Position numbers and translations under genes: made by a program
Part shown: piece by piece, positions 1-9,154 of the stretch
How positions within the stretch are numbered: the stretch's first letter is position 1
How the letters are laid out: each line of letters starts with the position of its first letter
Assembly: GCF_017810075.1 (NCBI RefSeq)
Contig: NZ_JADNYK010000002.1
Location: forward strand, 372,001-436,000
From: Pseudozobellia sp. WGM2
GTDB taxonomy: Bacteria; Bacteroidota; Bacteroidia; Flavobacteriales; Flavobacteriaceae
Direction of reading: 5' to 3'
DNA: 64,000 nt
Notes under the pieces: generated by a model
Seen by the model: the letters and a program-made list of their open reading frames with translations, nothing else
Told to the model about the DNA's origin: nothing
The model's database searches: none

Positions 1-66
1 AAGTCCTACACTACCGCAAGAAGATACCAAAAGCAAAACTGCTATATACGCAAAGTAATGTTTCAT
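1..66 (-). CDS. N-terminus of a lipoprotein, cut by the window edge
   Basis: Only the first 22 codons are inside the window; the gene continues past base 1. Reading the minus strand from the ATG at 66 gives MKHYFAYIAVLLLVSSC followed by GSVGL. That is a short basic start, a hydrophobic stretch and a clear lipobox (VSSC-G), so the product should be exported and lipid-anchored at the cysteine. Nothing can be said about its function from this fragment. Confidence 0.7.
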   Translation of the reverse strand, partial: MKHYFAYIAVLLLVSSCGSVGL

Positions 67-372
67 TGTTTTAAAAATTTACCGATTTTATCGGTAGGTT
101 GCCGCCCCTTATTTGGAAGTTGATTTAGGAATAAATGTTGTCCGTTGCCGGACTTCCCTAAGTAGCCAACGTTTCAAATAATACTTTAGTATGGTTTTGG
201 CAGGGTCGGGGGTTCTTTTAACAGAAAATATGGTCGTCACAAGTGGCTTAATCTCATGAACTTTAATATATACGCAGTTTTCTGCCAGAAAGACTAGAAT
301 ACCAATATACAATTCTGCTAACAGGAAGTCAATTAAAGAGTTCAAATTTATGAACCCTTTAAGTATTGAAGT
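67..372. other. Intergenic stretch, no convincing gene
   Basis: About 300 bases separate the lipoprotein start at 66 from the 3' end of the epimerase-like gene. The minus strand has a 78-codon open frame (109-345), but its translation has no recognisable domain or export signal. I see no hairpin with a T-tract and no clear promoter box here. Confidence 0.5.
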
Positions 373-1776
373 TTATTGAAGATGGCCTTTACTCAATTCA
401 AATTTGCCCTCTATCATTTGTATAGTATTTATCAATGACCTGATGTTGTGATAGTTGCCCTTCCATATTTGGGCCTTGTTTTTTGTTGTGGCTTTCGGGT
501 CGGTATCAATACCTTCAGGATACCACCCACCATATTTTTGATCAATGAGATTGTTTTTAATGTATTCCCATTGTTTTTCAAAGAGCGAATAATAACGCGT
601 GTCTTCTGAATGTAATTGAGACATCAACAGCAGCGAATTGAGAGCCTCGGCCTCGGCCCACCAGACTTTCGCCCTATTTTCGATACTACGTTCTTTATCG
701 CTCCGGTAATAGCCCCCATCGTAAAAGCCTCCATTTTGTTCGTCCCAACCCCATTCAAGGGCATGGTCTACCATTTGTTTTGCTTTCTTATCGGTCAAGC
801 TGTCGTTTTTAAAACCCAATCTGTGGGATGCCTCCAACAATAGAAAAGCGGTTTCTACATCATGGCCAAAAGAGACATGGTCAAGATAAAAGTGTTTTTT
901 TCTATAGGCTTCTGAAGAATCTCGAAAGGAAATTGGAGTCCAATCTCTTGTCAAGTGTAAACTTAGATACCCCTTGTTGGTGGTAATCGTATCTCGTATC
1001 AAAATTAAAAGTTCTTCTAATCGTTTTCGAAGCAAAGGGTCAGGCCAAACTTCATAGAGGGCCGTAAAACTTTCGAGTAAATGAATGGATGAATTTTGGT
1101 CTTTCCAGTCTTTTCGAATGAAATTGTCGTAATTCCGGTCATTTTCATTTATGTCCAACATCCAGGAGCCATCTTGTTTTAAAACATCAAAATACCCGCC
1201 ATAAAGGGAATCATGGGCGTTTTCTTCTAGCCATCTGAATGTGTCCTTGGCCAGTTCAAGGGCCGAGGTGTCTTTTGAAACCTTGTAATATGCTGCAAGT
1301 CCGTAAATGGCAAATGAATTTCCGTAGGCACTTTTACCATTGGAAAGTACTTTCAGTGAATCTACATCAATTGCCAATAACGAATGGAAGCCCCCGTGTT
1401 TTTTATCCCACATTTTATCCCGAAGAAAATGATAGCCATGGGCAGCTATTTTTTCATAATCGTCGTCTTTAAAATAATGGGCTAGGGTAGCTGTGGTCCA
1501 AACATGGCGCGCCTGACTCACCAAGAATTTGTTCTGTTTGCCTTCTTTCTCCCATTTATAATTGAAATCTGACCAAAAACCACCATGAATTGAATCTATT
1601 GTTCGGGGGTACCATACGTCGGCGAGGTCATTCAATGCGGTTTGTAACTCTATGTGAAGGTTGTCTTTGTTGGGTTCGGCTGACTTGTTCTGCTGACAAG
1701 AAATTATGAAGGCGGTCAAAATAATGGTCAACCCTTTTAATAAAGTAAGCGAATAGGTTGAGAGCTTCATTATCAA
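373..1776 (-). CDS. AGE/cellobiose 2-epimerase family lipoprotein
   Basis: The 467-residue protein belongs to the N-acylglucosamine/cellobiose 2-epimerase fold, an (alpha/alpha)6 barrel whose members epimerise reducing-end sugars at C2. Visible family signatures are an arginine in SQARHVWT (about residue 90), repeated WD..GGF helices, SFGHDVETAFLLLEA (about 300) and KVWWAEAEALNSLL (about 370). It starts with a lipoprotein signal (AFIISC, Cys27), so it acts outside the cytoplasm, which is unusual because most characterised family members are cytoplasmic. A second ATG at 1770 is the likelier start (MKLSTYS). Substrate is unknown; cellobiose or mannobiose epimerase is an inference from motif similarity only. 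It is followed on the same strand by nothing closer than the left-edge lipoprotein. Confidence 0.8.
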   Translation of the reverse strand: MIMKLSTYSLTLLKGLTIILTAFIISCQQNKSAEPNKDNLHIELQTALNDLADVWYPRTIDSIHGGFWSDFNYKWEKEGKQNKFLVSQARHVWTTATLAHYFKDDDYEKIAAHGYHFLRDKMWDKKHGGFHSLLAIDVDSLKVLSNGKSAYGNSFAIYGLAAYYKVSKDTSALELAKDTFRWLEENAHDSLYGGYFDVLKQDGSWMLDINENDRNYDNFIRKDWKDQNSSIHLLESFTALYEVWPDPLLRKRLEELLILIRDTITTNKGYLSLHLTRDWTPISFRDSSEAYRKKHFYLDHVSFGHDVETAFLLLEASHRLGFKNDSLTDKKAKQMVDHALEWGWDEQNGGFYDGGYYRSDKERSIENRAKVWWAEAEALNSLLLMSQLHSEDTRYYSLFEKQWEYIKNNLIDQKYGGWYPEGIDTDPKATTKNKAQIWKGNYHNIRSLINTIQMIEGKFELSKGHLQ

Positions 1777-1829
1777 GTAGTTTAGGTATTTCTATAAAAC
1801 TACTTATTATTGACTGAATAAAGAAAGAG

Positions 1830-2585
1830 TTATTTGATCAAGATCAGAACGGCCCCTAAGGCTGTGAGTACCAATATCATCTTGCGATAAAAATCTTCTT
1901 TGATAAGTTTCACCAATCGAACGCCTAGAAAAACGCCTAAAAATATACCAGGAACCAGTTTAAGGTCGAAAAGCAATGTTTCTGTGGTCACCGTTTCCCA
2001 AACAAAAATGTGAAGGGGCAGCTTGATGACATTGATAATTAAAAATAACCATGCGGCGGTACCGATAAATTCATTCTTCTGTACGCGCATCGCCAGAAAA
2101 TAAATATTGCTGAAAGCCCCGCCTAAATTTCCGATCATGGTGGTTATTCCTGCTATGGTTCCTACGAAACCGGCAAAAGCCCAGTGAGTCGGAACATTCT
2201 TTGATTTTCGTCTGTCCCACCAATACATCATTATCACGCTAAGTAAAATAATAATGGCCATGGCAATTTTGAAAACACCCTCATCAAGATCGTTTCCGAT
2301 AAGCACCCCTATTAATATACCGAAGAGTATCCAAGGTAGAAATCTTACGATATACCACCAATTGGCATGGCGGTTGTAATATATGACGGCAAAAACATCA
2401 CCCACAATTAATAAAGGAACGACAATACCAGTAGAAGCCTTGGCATCGAAGGCCAGCGCCATTAGGGTGACGTTTACTATTGCAATGCCCTTAATACCAG
2501 CCTTTGAAAGTCCGATTACGATAGCGGCAGTAAATGCAAGGGCCCAAGCGGTAAGTGAAATGTCAAAAGAAGCAGCTAAAAGCAT
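1830..2585 (-). CDS. TauE/SafE family membrane permease
   Basis: A 251-residue polytopic membrane protein with about seven to eight hydrophobic segments in two similar halves, typical in length and pattern of the TauE/SafE family (sulfite or sulfoacetate exporters and relatives). Family-like elements include FTAAIVIGLSKAGIKG near the N-terminus and GFVGTIAGITTMIGNLGG in the second half. Substrate cannot be told from sequence. It is divergent from the sodium:solute symporter gene, with an 84-bp shared upstream region. Confidence 0.82.
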   Translation of the reverse strand: MLLAASFDISLTAWALAFTAAIVIGLSKAGIKGIAIVNVTLMALAFDAKASTGIVVPLLIVGDVFAVIYYNRHANWWYIVRFLPWILFGILIGVLIGNDLDEGVFKIAMAIIILLSVIMMYWWDRRKSKNVPTHWAFAGFVGTIAGITTMIGNLGGAFSNIYFLAMRVQKNEFIGTAAWLFLIINVIKLPLHIFVWETVTTETLLFDLKLVPGIFLGVFLGVRLVKLIKEDFYRKMILVLTALGAVLILIK

Positions 2586-2669
2586 GAGTACGGTTTAGTT
2601 GGCAAATGGCAAAAGTATCTTAAAAAAATAATATCTTTATCGGCTAACCAAAAAACCAACCTCCACCCT

Positions 2670-4481
2670 ATGCAGTTATCTACCCTCGATTACAGTTTCA
2701 TCATCGTATTTTTCTCCATTGTTTTGGGCATAGGCTTTTATGTTTCCAAGAAATCGGGAAAAGATTCATCTGAGTTTTTTCTATCGGGAAGAACCATGCC
2801 CTGGTGGCTTTTAGGTTTGTCTATGGTGGCCACAACATTCTCTACCGACACCCCTAACTTGGTCACCGATTTTGTAAGAACTACAGGTGTTTCGGGCAAT
2901 TGGGGATGGTGGTGTTTTCTTCTGACCGGTATGTTGACCGTTTTCGTGTATGCCAAATTATGGCGTAAGTCAAATGTTAAAACGGATTTAGAGTTTTACG
3001 AATTAAGGTATGGAGGCAAAGCAGCTAGCTTTTTAAGAAAATTTAGAGCCATTTATTTAGGGGTTATTTTCAATGTTATCACCATGTCGGCCGTGACTTT
3101 GGCGGCCATAAAGATTGGGGGTATCATGTTGGGCCTCGAACCATGGGAAACCGTTGTGGGTGCAGGGCTTATAACTGTGGTGTTCAGTGCTTTAGGTGGG
3201 TTTAAAGGTGTGGTCTATACCGATTTTCTTCTATTCTTTGTCGCGATGGCCGGTGCTGTTGGTGCAGCCTATTATTTGGTGAATATTCCTGAGGTGGGGG
3301 GTATAGAAGCTATCATGAGTAACGAGAATGTAAAGGACAAACTCAATATTCTACCTGATTTAAGCGATACTAAAGCAGTAATAACCATATTGGTAATTCC
3401 ATTGGCAGTGCAATGGTGGAGTTCGTGGTACCCAGGTGGAGAACCAGGCGGTGGTGGATATATCGCCCAGCGAATGTTAGCTGCAAAAGATGAAAACCAT
3501 GCTATTGGTGCCACTTTCTTCTTCAATATTATGCATTATGCATTGCGCCCTTGGCCGTGGATTTTGGTCGCTCTTGCGTCGATAGTAGTTTATCCTGATG
3601 TTGCCAGTATTTCTGAAGCCTTCCCCAATGTACCAGCAGATAAATTGGGTAACGATTTGGCTTACTCGGCGATGTTGACCAAACTGCCCAGCGGTTTATT
3701 AGGGATAGTTTTGGCTTCATTGATTGCAGCATATATGAGTACCATATCGACCCAATTGAATTGGGGCTCGTCATATATCGTATTTGACTTCTACAAGCAA
3801 CAGATAAATCCTGATGCTACCGAAAAGCAGATGGTAGCCGTTGGTAGACTTTCAACTGTGGTTTTAATGGTATTGAGTGCCTTTTTAGCTCTCGCCATGC
3901 AAAATGCTATGGGAGTCTTTGATTTATTGCTTTCGTTTGGTGCGGGTACCGGACTTATTTTCATATTAAGATGGTTTTGGTGGCGGATCAATGCATGGAG
4001 TGAAATTTCAGCCATGTTTTCTTCAGGTATATTATCCATTTTGTTGGCGACCACTTCGTTAGGTCCGTTTTTGTTCGATGCTGAAAACGGAATACTACCT
4101 GATTGGGGGCAGCTGCCTTTCGTAATGATAGTAACTACCGTAATATGGTTGCTTGCCACTTTTATGACACAACCCGAGTCTAAAGAAGTTTTGAGAAGTT
4201 TTTATATAAAAATTCAACCAGGAGGCCCAGGTTGGGCCAAGGTTGTTGATGATGCACATACCGATGGTGAAAAAATTAAGAAAAACAATGAAAAGTGGAG
4301 CGTACCACAAGGTCTAACGGCCATGGTTATAGGCGTTATACTGATCTACACTATCATGTTCGCTACAGGGTATTGGATTTACGGGCGAACCACCGCAGCA
4401 TTAGTTTTAACCGTAGTTGCGGCTATTTCCGCCTTTTTACTGATTAAAGCTTGGGGTAGAATGAAAGAAAATATTTTATAG
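2670..4481 (+). CDS. Sodium:solute symporter family transporter
   Basis: A 603-residue integral membrane protein with about 14 predicted hydrophobic helices. The N-terminus (SKKSGKDSSEFFLSGRTMPWW, with the GR-MPWW turn) and the following STDTPNLVTDF segment are typical of SSS transporters, which use the sodium gradient to import sugars, sialic acid, amino acids or vitamins. Long polar insertions such as WWSSWYPGGEPGGGGYIAQR are usual for Bacteroidota sugar-type SSS proteins. The substrate is unknown. Its stop is one base from the convergent small lipoprotein gene. Confidence 0.88.
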   Translation: MQLSTLDYSFIIVFFSIVLGIGFYVSKKSGKDSSEFFLSGRTMPWWLLGLSMVATTFSTDTPNLVTDFVRTTGVSGNWGWWCFLLTGMLTVFVYAKLWRKSNVKTDLEFYELRYGGKAASFLRKFRAIYLGVIFNVITMSAVTLAAIKIGGIMLGLEPWETVVGAGLITVVFSALGGFKGVVYTDFLLFFVAMAGAVGAAYYLVNIPEVGGIEAIMSNENVKDKLNILPDLSDTKAVITILVIPLAVQWWSSWYPGGEPGGGGYIAQRMLAAKDENHAIGATFFFNIMHYALRPWPWILVALASIVVYPDVASISEAFPNVPADKLGNDLAYSAMLTKLPSGLLGIVLASLIAAYMSTISTQLNWGSSYIVFDFYKQQINPDATEKQMVAVGRLSTVVLMVLSAFLALAMQNAMGVFDLLLSFGAGTGLIFILRWFWWRINAWSEISAMFSSGILSILLATTSLGPFLFDAENGILPDWGQLPFVMIVTTVIWLLATFMTQPESKEVLRSFYIKIQPGGPGWAKVVDDAHTDGEKIKKNNEKWSVPQGLTAMVIGVILIYTIMFATGYWIYGRTTAALVLTVVAAISAFLLIKAWGRMKENIL

Positions 4482-4482
4482 A

Positions 4483-4893
4483 CTATTGGTCGTCCAATAA
4501 AATCTCAAGAATTTCATCGGGGTCGATATCGATTATCGAGGTTGATTTAACTTCTACCTCATTGCCTGAATCATCATTGATATACGCTTTGAAAGGCACT
4601 TTTGAGCCATCTTTAAATACCTCTATTTGGTAAATGGTTTTGGTGCCTTGTTGCAGCTGAATGTGGTTGTAGCCAACCAGGCTTTGGCCGTATTCTTTTT
4701 CAAGGCCGGTGCCATATCTTAATTTGTAATTCACGAAATCGGCTGAAAATCCCGAAGAATTTACGAAAGAGAGTCCTGTTTCGCTTTTGATTTGAGCTTC
4801 CCCTGTCACCAAGGTTATCTCATCTTTCTCTTTTGAGCAGCTGATCGTGAACATGAACGAAGCTGCGCACAGTAGGTATATGCACTTTTTCAT
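4483..4893 (-). CDS. Small lipoprotein of unknown function
   Basis: The 136-residue product begins with a lipoprotein signal peptide ending in FTISC (Cys about residue 19) and continues as a soluble, beta-rich, acidic domain. I recognise no family. It lies tail to tail with the symporter gene at 4481 and has a 400-bp upstream gap. Typical codon use and a clean signal peptide support it as a real gene. Confidence 0.65.
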   Translation of the reverse strand: MKKCIYLLCAASFMFTISCSKEKDEITLVTGEAQIKSETGLSFVNSSGFSADFVNYKLRYGTGLEKEYGQSLVGYNHIQLQQGTKTIYQIEVFKDGSKVPFKAYINDDSGNEVEVKSTSIIDIDPDEILEILLDDQ

Positions 4894-5296
4894 GAGGGTC
4901 TTTTTTAAGGAGTTTCTTCAATCTCCCGATTTGGGTTCTGGGCTTATTCTAAAAATAGCCTTTAGAATTAACGTCCAATTCGTTATGCTATTGTATTTAC
5001 CATCAACACTGTTGAACGTTTTGCACGAACGAAGTACTAAAAATTATATTCATTTTTATGAAGAGAACGACTCTTTTATAGATAAGCCGAACAGATGTGT
5101 TTTTGACTTTGAGGAGATATTCCGCTATTTTTTTACTGACAAAATTTTTTAAGTATTTAAAATATAGTAAGTTACAGAAGGCCGTCGTTAGTATACCGAA
5201 TAGTTTATTTGTAGAGGGGGTTATAGGCAATGGGTATAAGTACTTAATAACTTATCTTTAGTTCAAATTTCAACCAAACCCACGATTAGCTTTATT
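4894..5296. other. 403-bp intergenic region
   Basis: This stretch separates two divergent genes. Both strands have short open frames (4847-5152 plus, 5003-5230 minus), but their translations are rich in F, K, N and I without domain features and overlap each other, so they look like chance frames in AT-rich DNA. A TATCTTTA box at 5253-5260 resembles the Bacteroidota -7 element for the downstream acyltransferase but has no TTG at the right distance. Confidence 0.5.
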
Positions 5297-6382
5297 ATGA
5301 AAGAACGAATTCTCTCCGTTGACATTTTTCGGGGCATGACCATCGTTTTGATGATATTGGTCAACACCCCAGGAACTTGGAAAGCAGTTTATGCACCACT
5401 GAAACATGCAAAATGGCATGGTTATACCCCTACAGACCTAGTGTTTCCATTTTTTCTGTTCATTGTGGGTACGTCTATTGTGTTCTCGTACAGAAATAAG
5501 CCCGTCAATTCTGGCACCTACAAAAAAATTATAATTAGAACCTTGAAATTGATAGGTTTAGGTCTGTTTTTGGGGGCTTTTACTCTCAGCTTTCCTTTTA
5601 TAAAGAATTTCGCCGATATTAGATTTCCTGGTGTTTTGCAACGTATCGGTCTTGTTTTCTTCTTTGCATCGATTCTCTTTCTTAACCTGAATTGGAAGGC
5701 TTTGATTGGCGTCGCCGTAGCTTTATTGGTCGGTTATTGGCTTATGATGGACCTCATTCCCGTAAACGGAGTTGAATCAACTTTCGAAAGAGCGCCTAAT
5801 AATTTGGCGAATTACATCGATGTTCAGGTTTTCGGTAGCCATAGTTACAAAGAAGATTATGACCCCGAGGGGCTTTTAAGTACGCTACCTTCTATTGTGA
5901 CTTCTTTATTGGGTATTTTCACAGGCCTTATCTTAGTCTCGAAACAGCCTAAAAAAGCGACTATTTTAATGGGGCTGGGCGGCTCGTTTTTAATACTAGG
6001 TTACTTGTGGGATGTTGTTTTCCCTATCAACAAAGCATTGTGGACAAGTAGTTTTGTGTTGATTACCGCGGGATGGGCAAATCTCATTTTGGCTCTTATT
6101 TATTATTTGACCGATGTAAAGAAAGTCAGTTTCGGTACTATTTTCAGGTATGCCGGGGCAAATGCTATCGTACTTTATTTCTTTTCTAGTTTTATAAGTA
6201 AAGTGCTGGGTATGATCAAGGTCGGGGAGACTTCATTGCATGGCTGGTTGTTCGATACGATTTACGTACATGGTTTCATGTCGTTACAAATGTCATCACT
6301 ACTATACGGGCTAACAGTTGTTGCCTTTTATTGCTTATTGGCCTATGTGCTCTATCAGAGAAAGATATTTATCAAGGTATAG
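5297..6382 (+). CDS. HGSNAT-like/DUF5009 membrane acyltransferase
   Basis: A 361-residue membrane protein opening with SVDIFRGMTIVLMILVNTPG, the signature of the heparan-alpha-glucosaminide N-acetyltransferase-like (NagX/DUF5009) family. About ten hydrophobic helices follow, with PTDLVFPFFLFIVGTS and FPGVLQRIGLVFF as further family blocks. Relatives transfer acetyl groups across a membrane to amino sugars, and Bacteroidota members are often near glycan-use genes. Length is normal. No partner gene is adjacent; the convergent neighbour is riboflavin synthase. Confidence 0.82.
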   Translation: MKERILSVDIFRGMTIVLMILVNTPGTWKAVYAPLKHAKWHGYTPTDLVFPFFLFIVGTSIVFSYRNKPVNSGTYKKIIIRTLKLIGLGLFLGAFTLSFPFIKNFADIRFPGVLQRIGLVFFFASILFLNLNWKALIGVAVALLVGYWLMMDLIPVNGVESTFERAPNNLANYIDVQVFGSHSYKEDYDPEGLLSTLPSIVTSLLGIFTGLILVSKQPKKATILMGLGGSFLILGYLWDVVFPINKALWTSSFVLITAGWANLILALIYYLTDVKKVSFGTIFRYAGANAIVLYFFSSFISKVLGMIKVGETSLHGWLFDTIYVHGFMSLQMSSLLYGLTVVAFYCLLAYVLYQRKIFIKV

Positions 6383-6405
6383 TGCTAAATTAGGTGCTTG
6401 CTTTT

Positions 6406-6999
6406 TTAAGTGCTTTTTAGCGACAATAGTTTTGCTACATATTTACCGATAACATCAAATTCAAGGTTTACAACCGTACCTACTTGATAGGTATTAAATC
6501 GCGTGTGGTCGTAGGTATAGGGTATTATGGCTACACTAAATGAGTCCGACCCTGAATCTACAACCGTTAGACTGGTGCCATCTATGGTTATAGACCCCTT
6601 TTCAATGGTCGTGTTTCCGATAGATGGGTCGTATTTAAAAGTAAAAAACCAGCTGCCGTCTTTTTCTTCTACCGACGAGCAGGTCGCCACTTGATCAACA
6701 TGGCCTTGTACGATATGTCCGTCAAGTCGAGAACCCATAATCATAGCGCGTTCCAAATTTATTTGATCTCCGGTCTGAAGATGTTCTAGGTTCGTTTTTT
6801 CCAATGTTTCTGAAATGGCGGTTACGGTATAAGAATCTTCCGCTAAGGAAACCACGGTCAAGCAGACCCCGTTATGGGCAACGCTCTGGTCGATTTTTAA
6901 TTCTTGGGAAAGGCTGGAAGCGACAGTTATATGAAGGTTTCCGCCATCTTTTTCCAAGTGTTTTACAGTACCCAAAGTTTCAATAATACCTGTGAACAT
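6406..6999 (-). CDS. ribE: Riboflavin synthase, alpha subunit
   Basis: The 197-residue protein begins MFTGIIETLG and consists of two lumazine-binding repeats (about 1-96 and 97-190), the second starting at GHIVQGHVDQVA. The enzyme dismutates two 6,7-dimethyl-8-ribityllumazine molecules to riboflavin in the cytoplasm. Length and the conserved NGVCLTV and DGTSLTV blocks match the family. It is divergent from pdxA; a TACCTTTG box on the minus strand at 7043-7050 is a good candidate -7 element about 45 bp upstream of the start. Confidence 0.95.
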   Translation of the reverse strand: MFTGIIETLGTVKHLEKDGGNLHITVASSLSQELKIDQSVAHNGVCLTVVSLAEDSYTVTAISETLEKTNLEHLQTGDQINLERAMIMGSRLDGHIVQGHVDQVATCSSVEEKDGSWFFTFKYDPSIGNTTIEKGSITIDGTSLTVVDSGSDSFSVAIIPYTYDHTRFNTYQVGTVVNLEFDVIGKYVAKLLSLKST

Positions 7000-7042
7000 G
7001 TTCCGTAGAAATTAAGTAGTTTTGTAGATTGTAAATTTGACG

Positions 7043-7050
7043 CAAAGGTA
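7043..7050 (-). promoter_or_regulatory. Candidate -7 promoter box for ribE
   Basis: Minus-strand TACCTTTG matches the Bacteroidota -7 consensus TAnnTTTG exactly and would give a leader of roughly 40 nt. No TTG is found at the usual 19-20 bp upstream, so only the -7 half is supported. Plus-strand boxes TAGTTTTG (7017-7024) and TAAATTTG (7032-7039) in the same gap could serve pdxA. Confidence 0.45.
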
Positions 7051-7059
7051 AAGAATATC

Positions 7060-8106
7060 ATGCAGGAAGAGGCTAAAATAAAACTTGGGATTTCAATAGG
7101 AGACCTGAACGGAATAGGTTGTGAGGTAGTATTTAAGACCTTTGAAGATGCTCGAATGCTCGATTTTTGCACGCCTGTCATTTTTGCTTCCAGTAAAACC
7201 ATTGCTTTTCAAAAGAAAGAGCTCGGCATTGAGGTCAATTATCACGGAATTCAAAGTGCTTCAAAAGCATTGGACGGTAAAATTAATGTGGTCAACGTTT
7301 GGAAAGAAGTGCCAAAAATTAGTTTTGGCGAGGCCACCGAAGAAGCGGGTAAATTTGCAATCAAATCACTTCGTGCGGCTGTGGACGCTTTAAAAAGCGG
7401 AGATATCGATGCTTTGGTCACTGCACCCATCAACAAAAATAATATTCAGGCCGAAGATTTTAAATTTCCGGGCCATACCGATTTCTTGGCACAAGAACTT
7501 GAGGGCGAAAGCCTGATGTTTATGGTTACCGATGAGCTGAAAGTAGGTTTGCTTACCGATCATGTGGCCGTTAAAGATGCTCCATCGGCGATAAATGCGA
7601 TATTGATTAGAAATAAGGTACGAACTATCGAAAAATCGTTACGGATGGATTTCTGCATTCGAGCGCCAAAAATAGCCTTGCTGGGCATCAATCCGCATAG
7701 TGGTGACAATGGTATAATCGGTAAAGAAGACGATGAGATATTAAAGCCAGTCATCAAAGAAATGTCCAATGCAGGTCATCTGGTTTTCGGGCCCTATTCT
7801 GCCGATAGCTTTTTTGGCTCTGATGCGTATAAAAATTTTGATGCCGTATTGGCCGCCTATCACGACCAAGGTTTGATACCATTTAAAACGTTATCGTTCG
7901 GAAAGGGAGTGAATTTTACTGCAGGTCTTTCTAGAGTACGAACCTCGCCCGACCACGGCACCGCTTATGAAATAGCAGGAAAAGGCAAAGCCGACTTTAG
8001 TTCTTTCAAAGAAGCGGTTTTTATGGCATTGCAGATTTTTAAAAATCGTGGAGAGTATCAAGAACTGACCGAAAATCCGCTTCAAAAACAAAGGGTAAGA
8101 CGTTAG
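7060..8106 (+). CDS. pdxA: 4-hydroxythreonine-4-phosphate dehydrogenase
   Basis: The 348-residue protein has the PdxA landmarks: KLGISIGDLNGIGCEV at the N-terminus, ALVTAPINKNNI and FPGHTDFLAQ in the middle, the metal-binding LLTDHVAVKD segment, GINPHSGDNG, and AAYHDQGLIPFK with TSPDHGTAYEIAGKG near the C-terminus. It oxidises 4-phosphohydroxy-L-threonine in the DXP-dependent pyridoxal phosphate pathway, using NAD and a divalent metal. Length is normal. Divergent from ribE, upstream of the yceD-rpmF unit, which has its own promoter. Confidence 0.95.
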   Translation: MQEEAKIKLGISIGDLNGIGCEVVFKTFEDARMLDFCTPVIFASSKTIAFQKKELGIEVNYHGIQSASKALDGKINVVNVWKEVPKISFGEATEEAGKFAIKSLRAAVDALKSGDIDALVTAPINKNNIQAEDFKFPGHTDFLAQELEGESLMFMVTDELKVGLLTDHVAVKDAPSAINAILIRNKVRTIEKSLRMDFCIRAPKIALLGINPHSGDNGIIGKEDDEILKPVIKEMSNAGHLVFGPYSADSFFGSDAYKNFDAVLAAYHDQGLIPFKTLSFGKGVNFTAGLSRVRTSPDHGTAYEIAGKGKADFSSFKEAVFMALQIFKNRGEYQELTENPLQKQRVRR

Positions 8107-8162
8107 CAAACTCTCGATAGCCCTAAAACTTTAGCACTGTGTTGATTTCAAGTAAAAAAGGG

Positions 8163-8192
8163 TTGTAATATTGTCAAATAATAGTATCTTTG
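8163..8192 (+). promoter_or_regulatory. Consensus Bacteroidota promoter for yceD-rpmF
   Basis: TTG at 8163-8165, a 19-bp spacer and TATCTTTG at 8185-8192 match TTG-N19-TAnnTTTG exactly. Transcription would start near 8198, about 40 nt before the ATG of the DUF177 gene. This also argues against the upstream GTG at 8212 as the translational start. Confidence 0.8.
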
Positions 8193-8235
8193 CACCCGCC
8201 TTTGATTAGGCGTGTGTATTAAAAATAGTGTTGTA

Positions 8236-8769
8236 ATGATGAAGCAAAAGGAGTTTAGTATTCCTTTCTCAGGATTAAAGCAAGGAAAACACAATTTTGA
8301 CTATACGATTAATAACCAGTTCTTTGAATCTTTTGGGTATGATGAGTTCAATGGTGCAGACATTGCTTTAAACGTAGTTTTAAAGAAAATGAATACCATG
8401 CTCGAGTTTGAAATGGGCGCACAGGGTACAGTGAACATCAATTGTGATTTGACCGCTGAGCCTTTTGAACAACTGATTTCTGCAGAACTGAAATTGGTCG
8501 TCAAGTTCGGGGAAGAGTTCAACGACGAGGATGATGATATTTTGGTCATTCCGCACGGTGAGCACCAAGTGAACATTGCACAATACGTTTATGAGATGTT
8601 GGTACTGGCAGTACCGCAAAAGCGTATACACCCCGGTGTACTCGATGGTACTTTAGAGTCTGAGGCCCTAAAGAAACTAGAAGAATTGCAGCCTAAGGAA
8701 GATAAGGAAACAATAAAAGAAAACGATCCCCGTTGGGACGAATTAAAGAAACTGTTAACGGATAAATAA
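8236..8769 (+). CDS. yceD: YceD/DUF177 family protein
   Basis: About 177 residues of the DUF177 (YceD) family, almost always encoded just before rpmF and linked in other bacteria to 23S rRNA accumulation. It has the acidic middle (EEFNDEDDDI), the NIAQYVYEMLVLAVPQKRIHPG block and a C-terminal DPRWDELKKLL tail typical of Bacteroidota members. The frame can be opened to a GTG at 8212, but ATGs at 8236 and 8239 give the family N-terminus (MKQKEFSIPF). The two cysteines of the classical proteins are not conserved here. rpmF starts 6 bp after the stop. Confidence 0.9.
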   Translation: MMKQKEFSIPFSGLKQGKHNFDYTINNQFFESFGYDEFNGADIALNVVLKKMNTMLEFEMGAQGTVNINCDLTAEPFEQLISAELKLVVKFGEEFNDEDDDILVIPHGEHQVNIAQYVYEMLVLAVPQKRIHPGVLDGTLESEALKKLEELQPKEDKETIKENDPRWDELKKLLTDK

Positions 8770-8775
8770 GTTGAA

Positions 8776-8973
8776 ATGGCACATCCTAAAAGAAAAATTT
8801 CGAAAACCAGAAGGGATAAGAGAAGAACCCATTATAAAGCGGTTGCCCCTACTTTGGCTACCGACCCTACAACTGGTGAGATGCACCTGTTCCACAGAGC
8901 GCATTGGCACGAAGGTAAATTGTATTATAAAGGTCAGGTCTTGATAGACAAAACTGAAGAAGCAGAAGCATAA
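8776..8973 (+). CDS. rpmF: 50S ribosomal protein L32
   Basis: A 65-residue basic protein starting [21 protein letters not shown], the standard L32 N-terminus. The cysteine pairs of zinc-binding L32 are absent ([11 protein letters not shown] replaces them), so this is the zinc-independent form. Co-transcribed with yceD and followed by an intrinsic terminator at 8999-9031. Confidence 0.96.
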   Translation: MAHPKRKISKTRRDKRRTHYKAVAPTLATDPTTGEMHLFHRAHWHEGKLYYKGQVLIDKTEEAEA

Positions 8974-8998
8974 TTGTATCTTTCAGTAGAAAATACCC

Positions 8999-9031
8999 AA
9001 CTCCCGTATGTATATCAACGGGAGTTTTTTT
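8999..9031 (+). terminator. Intrinsic terminator after rpmF
   Basis: Perfect 9-bp stem AACTCCCGT (8999-9007) and ACGGGAGTT (9018-9026), followed by a run of T to 9031. It separates yceD-rpmF from the fabH unit. Confidence 0.85.
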
Positions 9032-9154
9032 ATGTGGTTTACTCTGATTTTATATGAATATTCTTCGGTAAAACACTAAATCTTTAGGAGAGAGGTTTAT
9101 ATTGAAAAATAATTTGCCAGCCTCGCGGATATAGTAATCCTATAACGAACTAAA

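Noticed and set aside
109-345. 78-codon open frame on the minus strand
   Set aside because: No domain, export signal or neighbour link; composition fits a chance frame, so it was not called as a gene.
4847-5230. Overlapping open frames on both strands in the gap before the HGSNAT-like gene
   Set aside because: They overlap each other, and the plus-strand one runs into the lipoprotein gene; translations look like AT-rich noise.
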